Origin: an uncultured Eubacteriales bacterium
GTDB taxonomy: Bacteria > Bacillota > Clostridia > Oscillospirales > Acutalibacteraceae
Length of the DNA: 64,000 nt
NCBI GenBank assembly: GCA_934643185.1
Contig: CAKUBN010000004.1
Coordinates: 1 to 64,000 of the forward strand
Direction: 5' to 3'
The first letter of the stretch is position 1. Every line of letters starts with the position of its first letter. Positions 24,912-32,713 of this stretch are shown here, in pieces. Made by a program: the position numbers and the translations under genes. The notes beneath the pieces were generated by a model. It did not search any database, was not told the DNA's origin, and worked only from the letters and a program-made list of their open reading frames with translations.

Positions 24912-25859
24912 TTAGATCTGAACCTTCTTGATGATCTCCTTGAGGCACTCAGAGCTATGTACAAGCGCGGCATGCTCGCTCTCGGTCAGCGGCAGGTTGA
25001 GCTTATTCACAACACCCTTGTGGCCGACGGTGGTGAGCAGGCTCAGGCAGACATCGCTGATACCGTATTCGCCGTTTAGCATAGTAGAAACCGTCATGTT
25101 GGTATCGATGCCGGAGAGGATGCACTTTACGATATGGCAGACGGAAATGGAAACCGCATAGAACGTTGCGCCCTTGCGCTTGATGACGTTGCCGCCGGAC
25201 TTGCGCATGTAATCCTCAACGTCCGCATAGTTGAGCGGCGGAATCAACATGCCGTCGGTGTTTTCCATAGCCTTCTGGTATGCGTTTGCCGGAATGTTGG
25301 AGATGTTCGCAACGGACCACGGCACGAAGGAGCTGTCGCCATGCTCGCCCAGAACGTAAGCGTGTACGTTCTGCTGGTTAATCTGGTAGTACTCGGAGAG
25401 ACGTGCACGCAGACGGGCGGTATCGAGGATGGTACCGGAACCGATGATGCGGGACTCCGGAATGCCGGAGCACTTGCAGAACGTATAGGTGAGGATATCA
25501 ACCGGGTTGCTGACGAACAGATAGATTGCATCCGGTGCGTACTTCGTGATGTTCGGCGTGATGCTCTTGATGATGTTGACGTTCGTCTGTGCGAGGTCCA
25601 GTCTGGTCTGGCCGGGCTTACGGGCAATGCCGGACGTGATGATAACGATGTCGGAATCCTTTGCATCTTCATAGCTGCCCGCGTAAACGGAACATGGCGT
25701 GCAGAACGGAACGCCCTGACGGATGTCCAGAGCCTCGCCCTTTGCCTTTTCCTCGTTGATATCGATCATGACAATCTCGGAAGCAATGCCCTGCACGGTG
25801 AGGGTGTAAGCGATCGTGGAGCCGACGCTGCCGCTGCCGATAATGGTAATTTTATTCAT
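24912..25859 (-). CDS. ldh: L-lactate dehydrogenase
   Basis: The 315-aa protein has the NAD fold start (ITIIGSGSVGSTIAYTL), the Gln of GIARKPGQTRLDL that selects pyruvate over oxaloacetate, Arg in DTARLRARLS and the catalytic His in GEHGDSSF. It reduces pyruvate to L-lactate. It has a strong own promoter and terminator, so it is monocistronic. The ATG follows AAGGAT. Confidence 0.95.
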   Translation of the reverse strand: MNKITIIGSGSVGSTIAYTLTVQGIASEIVMIDINEEKAKGEALDIRQGVPFCTPCSVYAGSYEDAKDSDIVIITSGIARKPGQTRLDLAQTNVNIIKSITPNITKYAPDAIYLFVSNPVDILTYTFCKCSGIPESRIIGSGTILDTARLRARLSEYYQINQQNVHAYVLGEHGDSSFVPWSVANISNIPANAYQKAMENTDGMLIPPLNYADVEDYMRKSGGNVIKRKGATFYAVSISVCHIVKCILSGIDTNMTVSTMLNGEYGISDVCLSLLTTVGHKGVVNKLNLPLTESEHAALVHSSECLKEIIKKVQI

Positions 25860-25913
25860 AGTTCAAACCATCCTTTTTTCAGTATAGTTGCAGAATTTTG
25901 GATTATCGCTTTG

Positions 25914-25942
25914 ATTATAGTATATTCAGGGGAATAAATCAA
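25914..25942 (-). promoter_or_regulatory. SigA promoter of ldh
   Basis: Minus strand TTGATT (25937-25942), 17 bp, TATAAT (25914-25919). No obvious Rex palindrome is seen nearby. Confidence 0.8.
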
Positions 25943-26081
25943 GTAATTTTCGGCGTTTTGGGCGCATTCTGCGGGCTTTTGGGGATTTTGTCAAAGCTGT
26001 GTCAAGCCCGTGCGAAAAAGTGAACAACATGCACGGACACCGCAGTTGTATGGCAAAACGCGCATGTCTTTGTGGCGCTTT

Positions 26082-26915
26082 TTATTTATTGTAGACCTTT
26101 TCCATGACGTAGGCAATGTTCGCGATGCCGCCGTCCTCGCGGTGGAACATGCCGTCAAACTTGCGGGCATAGAGAAATTTGCGCCCGAGGAACTCCGTTT
26201 CGAACCGGTCGTCGTCATCGCTTAAAATCTCCTCGCACAGTATCAGCGCTTCGTCTACGATGTACGCCGGAACAGCCTGCAGACCGTGACCGCCGTAAAA
26301 CTTGTCGATGCCCTTAAGATATGTCGCAAGGTGGTCGAGGCTTTTCGCATACGTCTCGACCGTTGTGGAGCACGGCAAACCGAGCAGTGTGTTCGCATTG
26401 CAGGCGTCGCCGGAATACAGAACGCGGCGGGCACGGTCCAGATAGACCATGGTTCCCACGGTATGACCCGGCACGGCAATGGCCTCAATCTGCACGCCGC
26501 CGAGGTCGAACACGTCGCCGTCTTGAACAGGCAGCGTCTTCACTGCGCACGGCGGCACAACGTCTTCCTTTTTGGGTACAAACGCCCCCTCCGGCTTGCC
26601 GCTGCCCATCACAAATCCGTAGCGCTTGTCGATGTCGCCGTGCTCGTACAAAAGCGCAACGTCCGCCGGGTTCACATAGCATTCCCCGTACTCAAACGAT
26701 GCGCCGGCGTGATCCACATGTCCGTGCGTCAGCACAAGCGTAACGGGCAAATCGGTACATTCGCGTACAAACGCTTTCAAACTGCCTACGCCTGTAAGAC
26801 CATCGATAAGCAGCGCTTTTTCACTGCCTTCAATCAAATAGCAAAGCTCGCCGCCCAGACCGCCGATCTGCGTAACATTGTCAAAAATCTTTCGGCTTGT
26901 AAAAAACTTGGACAA
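26082..26915 (-). CDS. MBL-fold metallo-hydrolase
   Basis: The 277-aa protein has the metallo-beta-lactamase-fold metal site LTHGHVDHAG, a later His in VPGHTVGTMV and Asp in LYSGDACN. The family includes glyoxalase II-like and other thioester or phosphoester hydrolases; substrate unknown. The start is TTG 26915 with GGAGG 8 nt upstream; the first Met further in would remove the first strand. Confidence 0.85.
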   Translation of the reverse strand: MSKFFTSRKIFDNVTQIGGLGGELCYLIEGSEKALLIDGLTGVGSLKAFVRECTDLPVTLVLTHGHVDHAGASFEYGECYVNPADVALLYEHGDIDKRYGFVMGSGKPEGAFVPKKEDVVPPCAVKTLPVQDGDVFDLGGVQIEAIAVPGHTVGTMVYLDRARRVLYSGDACNANTLLGLPCSTTVETYAKSLDHLATYLKGIDKFYGGHGLQAVPAYIVDEALILCEEILSDDDDRFETEFLGRKFLYARKFDGMFHREDGGIANIAYVMEKVYNK

Positions 26916-27004
26916 AATAAGCGCCTCCTCCGTAAATTTGCGGCTCTGCCGCCTTTTTATAAAACGGCTGCCGTCTGCGCCGCTTTCCTGCGTTTTTCGC
27001 TTTT

Positions 27005-27033
27005 ATTATACGATATCGTTAAAAAAATGTCTA
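27005..27033 (-). promoter_or_regulatory. SigA promoter of the MBL gene with palindromic spacer
   Basis: Minus strand TAGACA (27028-27033), 17 bp, TATAAT (27005-27010). A perfect palindrome ACGATATCGT (27010-27019) overlaps the -10 and spacer. Confidence 0.6.
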
Positions 27034-27169
27034 TAAGAAAATCTCGGCTTACGGGACTTTTTGCATTGCATTTAAAACAGATTTTTATCATACGGAAGTA
27101 CTTTACGGCCCTTCTAACGGTAAACCGCGCTTTTTATCTGCCGTTTTACGAAAAAAGGCAAAAAAGCTC

Positions 27170-27198
27170 TTGCATTTTCGGGGGCTATGTGGTATGAT
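27170..27198 (+). promoter_or_regulatory. SigA promoter of rpsT
   Basis: TTGCAT (27170-27175), 17 bp, TATGAT (27193-27198). Confidence 0.75.
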
Positions 27199-27297
27199 TA
27201 TGTCTGCGTTATTGGAGTTCAAGGCGAATCTATGCCCACCAATACGGTTCAGGCGGTTTCGCCGTACTATAATCCTACGATCGAGGAGGTGTCTACT

Positions 27298-27558
27298 GTG
27301 CCCAACATCAAATCCGCTAAGAAGCGCGTTAAGGTCGCTGCCGCAAAGACCCTGCAGAACAAGATGATCAACTCTCAGCTCAAGACAGAGATCAAGAAGG
27401 CTAACGTTGCTATCGAGTCCAATGCTGCTGACAAGGCTGAGGCTGTCAAGGTCGCTGTTAAGAGAATCGACCAGGCTGCTGCAAAGGGTATTCTGCACAA
27501 GAATACGGCTGCCAGAAAGAAGTCCGCTCTCGATAAGAAGCTGAACGCTGGCGCGTAA
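27298..27558 (+). CDS. rpsT: 30S ribosomal protein S20
   Basis: The 86-aa basic protein matches S20 (PNIKSAKKRVKVAA, KTEIKKA, HKNTAARKKSAL). It binds 16S rRNA in the body of the small subunit. The start is GTG 27298, 8 nt after GAGGAGG; upstream in-frame ATGs would add a non-homologous extension. Codon use is the strongly biased set of a highly expressed gene, unlike its neighbours. Monocistronic with two terminators behind it. Confidence 0.95.
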   Translation: MPNIKSAKKRVKVAAAKTLQNKMINSQLKTEIKKANVAIESNAADKAEAVKVAVKRIDQAAAKGILHKNTAARKKSALDKKLNAGA

Positions 27559-27583
27559 TTTTCCCAACATCGCAATGCATTAG

Positions 27584-27609
27584 ACGACTGCTTTCGGGCA
27601 GTCGTTTTG
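27584..27609 (+). terminator. rpsT terminator 1
   Basis: ACGACTGC / GCAGTCGT stem followed by TTTTGC, 25 bp after the stop codon. Confidence 0.8.
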
Positions 27610-27640
27610 CATTTTACGGCACTTTTTAAAGAGAATAAGT

Positions 27641-27682
27641 AAGGCGGAAGCAGGCTTTTTCGGTCTGCTTCCGCCTTTTTGT
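27641..27682 (+). terminator. rpsT terminator 2
   Basis: A perfect 13-bp stem (AAGGCGGAAGCAG / CTGCTTCCGCCTT) with T run; a back-up stop before hairpin element E1. Confidence 0.85.
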
Positions 27683-27707
27683 TTTTGCTATGCCTCTGCA
27701 CTTTTCT

Positions 27708-27902
27708 AACGACTTGCCACGCAAGTCGTTCAGGAAACCCATACGACTGGGTTTCCTACAATTTGAACGTCCCCCGGACGTTCAAATTTACTTTCCTAGT
27801 CTTTGGTTAGGCAAAAGGTATTTCGAGCTCTGCGGAGCTCGACCAAGGGCTCTGCCCTTGGATTCCGCAAGTTTTCTGAAGAAAACTTGACTAAAGACTT
27901 TA
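27708..27902 (-). repeat. Multi-hairpin element E1
   Basis: Full copy, forward orientation on the minus strand. Hairpins in forward order: H1 27868-27889, H2 27843-27861, H3 27824-27841, mini-hairpin CCTA/TAGG in the linker, H5 27760-27789, H6 27733-27756, H7 27708-27730. It fills the 370-bp gap between rpsT and the DUF4190 gene together with the rpsT terminators; no gene is seen there. Confidence 0.85.
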
Positions 27903-27928
27903 TTCGTTCGCCCGTCGGCAGAATCTTC

Positions 27929-28333
27929 TTACCACAACGACTCAATAAATACCATGGCGTACAAAAAGATGCTGAACACGGTCGTTATCATGCCGATGGT
28001 AAGCCCGGCGACGGCGAGGCCTTTGCCCCGCTGAAAGCTCTTCTTAATCTGTGAAAGCCCCAATGTAGAGAACACAATGCCGAGGATTGACAGCGGCGGG
28101 AATACACACATCAGCACAAGCGCGACGCACGAAAGCACAAAGCCCGCGACCGCGTAGCCGTTCATGCGGTTATTCATCGGCATCCCATACGGCCGGTAGG
28201 GCTGCACATACGGATTTTTCGGTTCTTCAAACTCCGAGTTCGGCGCAAGCTGTATTTTCGCTTCACTGCCGCAGTTTGGGCAGCAGCGCATTGTTTCCGG
28301 GTACACAGTGCCGCATTCATAGCATTGTACCAT
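27929..28333 (-). CDS. Zinc-ribbon DUF4190 membrane protein
   Basis: The 134-aa protein begins with a zinc ribbon (CYECGTVYPETMRCCPNCG), continues with a Pro/Tyr-rich linker and ends with two TM segments around the DUF4190 signature (AVAGFVLSCVALVL, LGLSQIKKSFQRGKGLAVAG). Role unknown; such proteins are common in Clostridia. ATG 28333 follows GGTGGAG closely. Confidence 0.8.
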   Translation of the reverse strand: MVQCYECGTVYPETMRCCPNCGSEAKIQLAPNSEFEEPKNPYVQPYRPYGMPMNNRMNGYAVAGFVLSCVALVLMCVFPPLSILGIVFSTLGLSQIKKSFQRGKGLAVAGLTIGMITTVFSIFLYAMVFIESLW

Positions 28334-28362
28334 TTCTCCACCCCATTTTTGCTCTTTTCCCC

Positions 28363-28391
28363 AGTATATCGGGTTTTAGTAGCCTTGTCAA
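28363..28391 (-). promoter_or_regulatory. SigA promoter of the DUF4190 gene
   Basis: Minus strand TTGACA (28386-28391), 17 bp, TATACT (28363-28368). Confidence 0.8.
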
Positions 28392-28485
28392 TGCCCGTTT
28401 CTGTCCGCGGCGGACGGGCAAAAATGACAAATTTGCCCATGTGCAAAGGATTTTACGATTTTATGAAAAAATCTTTAAATCTCTA

Positions 28486-28514
28486 TTGACAGTCATACGA
28501 TTATGTTGTATACT
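28486..28514 (+). promoter_or_regulatory. SigA promoter of the DUF1836-hflKC operon
   Basis: TTGACA (28486-28491), 17 bp, TATACT (28509-28514). Confidence 0.8.
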
Positions 28515-28544
28515 CTCATCATCACATAGAAGGAGATGAACAAA

Positions 28545-29099
28545 GTGGAGTGGACACTTCCCGGAACGGTGCTTTCCGTTGACGCAGACCGGCCGCAGGC
28601 GGCGGAGGAAGTTTTTTCTTCCCTGTTTTTAGCCGGCGGGCTGGTGCTTTCGCAGGTGACGCAAGTCACGGGGCTGGAGCCGTACATCATTCAAAACTGG
28701 GTGCGGCGCGGCTTTTTGGCGCCGCCGAAGCAGCGCAAGTACACGCGCCGCCAGTTGAGCCGCATCTTAATGATCAACGCGTTGAAAAGCACGCTTTCCA
28801 TCGAGCAGATCTGCAAGCTTTTAAGCTACATCAACGGTGCGCTGGACGATGAGGGCGACGACACCATCGACGATACGGAGCTGTACGGCGCGTTCGTGCT
28901 GGTGGCGGGCAGCGTGCAGAAGCACGGCTTGACCTCGGAAAGCGAAATGAACCGTTTGATTGCGGACGGCCTTAAGGACTACAAAGAGTCGATCCCCGGC
29001 GCGAAGGAACGGATTGAACAGGCTTTGCGCATTATGATCACCGCGTGGCGCGCCGCGCAGCTGCAAACCAAAGCGCAGAGCATGATGAACGCGCTCTAA
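28545..29099 (+). CDS. DUF1836 family protein (predicted MerR-like DNA-binding)
   Basis: The 184-aa protein matches DUF1836 of Firmicutes: a MerR-like winged HTH segment (VTQVTGLEPYIIQNWVRRGFLAPP, RKYTRRQLSRILMIN) and a helical C-terminus. Function is unknown, probably regulatory. I use GTG 28545 because AGGAG (28531-28535) is 9 nt upstream; ATG 28536 touches the SD and cannot use it. It leads an operon with hflK and hflC. Confidence 0.8.
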   Translation: MEWTLPGTVLSVDADRPQAAEEVFSSLFLAGGLVLSQVTQVTGLEPYIIQNWVRRGFLAPPKQRKYTRRQLSRILMINALKSTLSIEQICKLLSYINGALDDEGDDTIDDTELYGAFVLVAGSVQKHGLTSESEMNRLIADGLKDYKESIPGAKERIEQALRIMITAWRAAQLQTKAQSMMNAL

Positions 29100-29130
29100 G
29101 TGAGCACAGATTTTGAAAAAGGAGAAATTT

Positions 29131-30159
29131 ATGTTTGAGGAATTCAAGGGCACCGAGATTCCCATCCCAACGCCAAAAAAGCCGAGCGGAGACTTTTTAA
29201 AGAAGCTGCCGAAAATCGTGCTCATCGTCGTGATCGTCCTCGTACTGCTCGCCGTTGTGGCAAGCTCTTGGTACACCGTGAACGACAAGGAACAGGCCGT
29301 TGTGACCACGTTCGGCAAGGTGACAGACATCACGGATGCCGGCTTCCACTTTAAGCTGCCGTTCGGCATTCAGAAAGTGGAAAAGGTCAACGTGAACGTC
29401 TACCAGAAGATCGAGCTCGGCTACCGCAGCGTAGGCTCCGCCGACAACTTCGACATCATCGAAAGCGAAACGAAAATGATCACCGGCGACTACAACATCG
29501 TCGACGTGGAGTTCTTCGTGGAGTACAAGGTCAGCGACCCTGAAAAGTACCTCTACGGCTCGTATGACCCGGAAACGATTCTGCGCAACCTGCTGCAAAG
29601 TCAGGTGCGCAACGTGGTCGGCTCCGAAGCCGTGGACGCCGTTTTGACGACCGGCAAGGAATCCATCCAGATGCGTGTCAAAGAGCTTGTATCCGAAATT
29701 TTGCAGGAATACGACATCGGTTTGACGCTTGTAGACGTAAAAATTCAGGACTCCGACCCACCGACCGATGAGGTCACGGAAGCGTTTAAGGCCGTGGAAA
29801 CCGCAAAGCAGCAGGCAGAGACCGTGCGCAATGAGGCGCGCGCCTACCAGAACGCACAGCTCCCGCAGGCGGAAGCCAAAGCCGACGAGCTGCTGCGTAA
29901 CGCCGAATATTTGAAGCAGAAGCGCATCAACGAAGCGACGGAGCAGGTCGCGATGTTCGAGGCCATGTACAAGGAGTACAGCCAGAACCCGGGCATCACG
30001 CGCTCCAGAATGTACTATGAAGCCATTTCCGAAGCCCTGCCGGACGTGAAGGTGTATATCGATACCTCCGGCGAAAACGGCGTGCAGAAGGTGCTGCCGC
30101 TTGAAAGCTTCACACAGGGCGATGTGACTACGACCGCCCCCGAAAAAGGAGAAGAATAA
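29131..30159 (+). CDS. hflK: FtsH protease modulator HflK
   Basis: The 342-aa SPFH/band 7 protein has one N-terminal TM segment (about 30-50), the SPFH domain (EQAVVTTFGKVTDITDAGFHFKLPFG) and a long coiled coil rich in Ala/Gln/Glu. With HflC it forms a membrane cage around FtsH. ATG 29131 follows AAGGAG. The C-terminal tail is acidic. Confidence 0.9.
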   Translation: MFEEFKGTEIPIPTPKKPSGDFLKKLPKIVLIVVIVLVLLAVVASSWYTVNDKEQAVVTTFGKVTDITDAGFHFKLPFGIQKVEKVNVNVYQKIELGYRSVGSADNFDIIESETKMITGDYNIVDVEFFVEYKVSDPEKYLYGSYDPETILRNLLQSQVRNVVGSEAVDAVLTTGKESIQMRVKELVSEILQEYDIGLTLVDVKIQDSDPPTDEVTEAFKAVETAKQQAETVRNEARAYQNAQLPQAEAKADELLRNAEYLKQKRINEATEQVAMFEAMYKEYSQNPGITRSRMYYEAISEALPDVKVYIDTSGENGVQKVLPLESFTQGDVTTTAPEKGEE

Positions 30160-30162
30160 CCG

Positions 30163-31038
30163 ATGAAAAAGAAAACCGTGATCCTCTTGGCCGTGCTTAT
30201 ACTGGCGGCTGTGTGCCTCTTTAATTCCGTGTACACCGTGGAGGAAAACGAATACGGCTGCACCGTGCGGCTCTCTAAAATCATCTCGACGACCGATGAG
30301 CCGGGCCTGCACTTTAAAGTGCCGTTTTTGGACAGCGTGAAGTCCTTCCCGAAAGCCACCATGCTGTATGATATTCCGCCAAGCGAAGTGCTGACCGCCG
30401 ACAAGCAGAACATGACCGTGGACTGCTACGTGCTGTGGAGCGTCTCCGACCCGCTGAAATTTTACCAATCGCTCGGCAACACGAGCGTTGCTGAGGAACG
30501 CTTAAACGCGCTGACCTACAACGCCCTCAAAACCGTAATGGGCACGCTTTCGCAGTCAAACATCATCAATATGGACGACGGCGCAGCGCGAAACGACATT
30601 TACGAGGGCATTACCATAGGCGTCGATACGCTTGCCGCAAACTACGGCATCAAGGTCGAGGACGTGAAAATCAAGCGCTTTGACCTGCCGGAGGCAAACG
30701 AAAGCGCCGTTTATGCCCGCATGATCTCCGAACGCCAGCAGATTGCGGAAAAATACACCGCAGACGGCAACTACGAAGCATCGCTCATCCGCAATGATGT
30801 CGATAAGCAGGTGAACATCATTGTCTCGAACGCGGAGGCCGAAGCCGCAAAATTGCAGGCCGAGGGCGAAGCCGAATACATGCGACTGCTCGGCAAAGCG
30901 TACAATACCGAGGATAAGCAGGAGTTCTACAAATTCACACAGGCGCTTGAAGCCTTAAAGAGCACCTTAAACGGCGACGAGAAGACCATTATCTTAGGCA
31001 AGGATTCGGACTTGGCACAGATTTTGACGAATCCGTAA
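30163..31038 (+). CDS. hflC: FtsH protease modulator HflC
   Basis: The 291-aa paralogue of HflK has an N-terminal TM segment, the SPFH start (VEENEYGCTVRLSKIISTTDEPGLHFKVPF) given here as signature only, and the coiled-coil ISERQQIAEKYTADG region typical of HflC. It starts 3 bp after hflK with GGAGAAG as SD inside the hflK end. Confidence 0.9.
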   Translation: MKKKTVILLAVLILAAVCLFNSVYTVEENEYGCTVRLSKIISTTDEPGLHFKVPFLDSVKSFPKATMLYDIPPSEVLTADKQNMTVDCYVLWSVSDPLKFYQSLGNTSVAEERLNALTYNALKTVMGTLSQSNIINMDDGAARNDIYEGITIGVDTLAANYGIKVEDVKIKRFDLPEANESAVYARMISERQQIAEKYTADGNYEASLIRNDVDKQVNIIVSNAEAEAAKLQAEGEAEYMRLLGKAYNTEDKQEFYKFTQALEALKSTLNGDEKTIILGKDSDLAQILTNP

Positions 31039-31044
31039 AGCCTG

Positions 31045-31075
31045 ATAGCCACCCCAGCAAAACCGGGGTGGCTAT
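31045..31075. terminator. Hairpin 1 after hflC
   Basis: A perfect 11-bp stem (ATAGCCACCCC / GGGGTGGCTAT), 9-base loop, no T tract. Confidence 0.55.
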
Positions 31076-31087
31076 TCCCATATAAAC

Positions 31088-31132
31088 GAGAACGGCACAG
31101 CCCGGGAGGAAGTCCAAGGCTGTGCCGTTCTC
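31088..31132. terminator. Hairpin 2 between hflC and thiC
   Basis: A perfect 15-bp stem (GAGAACGGCACAGCC and its complement) around a 15-base loop, in the gap between converging genes. Confidence 0.6.
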
Positions 31133-31166
31133 TATTCAAATCACATAGGAGTCTTATGATCTCAAA

Positions 31167-32474
31167 TTATTCATCGAAGATGGAGACGATCTCGCCGTCT
31201 AAGATGCGGTTCATGTTCTTCACCGCGCAGAAGTTGCCGCACATGCTGCACGTGTCTTCCTTCTCCGGGCGGGAGGATTCGCGGTAGCGGCGCGCCTTTT
31301 CGGGGTCGATTGCGAGGTCAAACATCGCGTTCCAGTCAAGCTTCTTTCTGGCAACTGCCATTTCGTTGTCCCAATCCATCGCGTGCGGAACGCCCTTTGC
31401 GATGTCAGCCGCATGCGCTGCAATGCGTGCCGCGATGATGCCCTCCTTCACGTCGTCCACGTCCGGCAGGCGCAGGTGCTCTGCGGGCGTGACGTAACAC
31501 AGGAACGATGCGCCGTTCATGGCTGCCACCGTGCCGCCGATGGCGGAGGTGATATGGTCATAGCCCGGGGCGATGTCCGTGACGATCGGGCCGAGCACAT
31601 AGAACGGTGCGCCGTGGCACAGCGTTTTCTGAATCTCCATGTTCGCCGCAATCTGATTGAGCGGCATATGGCCGGGACCCTCGATCATGATCTGCACGTC
31701 TTTTTCCCACGCGCGCTTGGTCAGCTCGCCGAGCGTGATGAGCTCTTCAATCTGCGAAGCGTCGGTCGCGTCCTGCAGGCAGCCGGGGCGGCATGCATCG
31801 CCGAGGCTGAGCGTCACGTCATATTCACGGCAAATGTCGAGAATTTCGTCAAAATACTGGAAGAACGGGTTCTCCTCGCCGGTCATTTCCATCCATGCAA
31901 AAATGATGGAGCCGCCGCGGGAAACGATGTTCATCAAACGGCGGTTGCGTTTAAACTTCTTCGCCGTCTCTTTATTGATGCCGCAGTGAATGGTCATGAA
32001 GTCTACGCCGTCCTCCGCATGCATGCGCACAATGTCAATCCACTCGCGCGCAGTGATTTTGCCGAGCGCCTTGTGGTAGTAAACGACTGCGTCATAGATC
32101 GGCACGGTGCCGATCATCGCCGGACACTCGTGCGTCAGCTTGCGGCGGAACTTCTGCGTATCGCCGAAGGAGCTGAGGTCCATAATGGCCTCCGCACCCA
32201 TTTCGACCGCATGATTTACTTTTTCAAGCTCCATGTTAAGGTCGGTGAGGTCGCGGGACGTGCCGAGATTGACGTTGATCTTCGTCTTCAGCATGGAGCC
32301 GAGACCGTTCGGCTCTATGCATGTATGCACCTTATTGCACGGGATGATGACCTTGCCCTCCGCCATGAGCGCCATGAGTTTTTTCGGCTCCAAATGCTCT
32401 TTTTCGGCGACTTTCGCCATTTCCGGCGTAAAAATGCCCTTGCGGGCGGCATCCATCTGCGTTGTGTATTCCAT
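31167..32474 (-). CDS. thiC: Phosphomethylpyrimidine synthase
   Basis: ThiC converts aminoimidazole ribotide to HMP phosphate, the pyrimidine part of thiamine, by radical SAM chemistry. The 435-aa protein has the C-terminal cluster motif CSMCGNFC, CGINKETAK, the RGGSIIFAWM and EGPGHMPL segments. ATG 32474 follows AAAGGAA. A TPP riboswitch precedes it. No other thi gene is in the window. Confidence 0.96.
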   Translation of the reverse strand: MEYTTQMDAARKGIFTPEMAKVAEKEHLEPKKLMALMAEGKVIIPCNKVHTCIEPNGLGSMLKTKINVNLGTSRDLTDLNMELEKVNHAVEMGAEAIMDLSSFGDTQKFRRKLTHECPAMIGTVPIYDAVVYYHKALGKITAREWIDIVRMHAEDGVDFMTIHCGINKETAKKFKRNRRLMNIVSRGGSIIFAWMEMTGEENPFFQYFDEILDICREYDVTLSLGDACRPGCLQDATDASQIEELITLGELTKRAWEKDVQIMIEGPGHMPLNQIAANMEIQKTLCHGAPFYVLGPIVTDIAPGYDHITSAIGGTVAAMNGASFLCYVTPAEHLRLPDVDDVKEGIIAARIAAHAADIAKGVPHAMDWDNEMAVARKKLDWNAMFDLAIDPEKARRYRESSRPEKEDTCSMCGNFCAVKNMNRILDGEIVSIFDE

Positions 32475-32544
32475 TTTCTGTTCCTTTCCTAATGCGTGTT
32501 TCGGAACAAAAGAATAGGGCATGTGATAATGACACATACCCGGA

Positions 32545-32636
32545 TATTTCCGTTCCCTACGTTGGCATTATCCAAATCAGGTTATTCGGGTCGAGGGTCA
32601 CACCCTCCTCTCAGCCCGTATACGAGCACCCCGTTT
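32545..32636 (-). ncRNA. TPP riboswitch
   Basis: Read on the minus strand the leader contains GGGGTGCTCG, GGCTGAGAGGAGGGTGTGACCC (as parts), ACCTGA, GGATAATGCCAACGTAGGGA in the canonical TPP (THI box) order. It would shut off thiC when thiamine pyrophosphate is plentiful. A CGGA/TCCG and an ATGTG/CACAT hairpin follow before the SD, but no U-tract terminator, so translational control is more likely. Confidence 0.95.
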
Positions 32637-32663
32637 ATTATTTTTTGCGTTTTCCGCGTACTT

Positions 32664-32692
32664 ACTCTACCACGCCAAGTGCGTTTTGTCAA
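32664..32692 (-). promoter_or_regulatory. SigA promoter of thiC
   Basis: Minus strand TTGACA (32687-32692), 17 bp, TAGAGT (32664-32669). Confidence 0.7.
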
Positions 32693-32713
32693 GATTTTGC
32701 CTGTGTTCTCGGC

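Larger units (their letters stand above)
26916..27297. other. Gene-free region: divergent promoters of the MBL gene and rpsT
   Basis: No coding sequence is supported. It contains a GCGGC/GCCGC hairpin in the MBL leader (about 26940-26953), the MBL promoter (27005-27033), the rpsT promoter (27170-27198) and an rpsT leader of about 95 nt with a GGCGG-TTTC-GCCG hairpin that might be used in S20 autoregulation. Confidence 0.6.
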
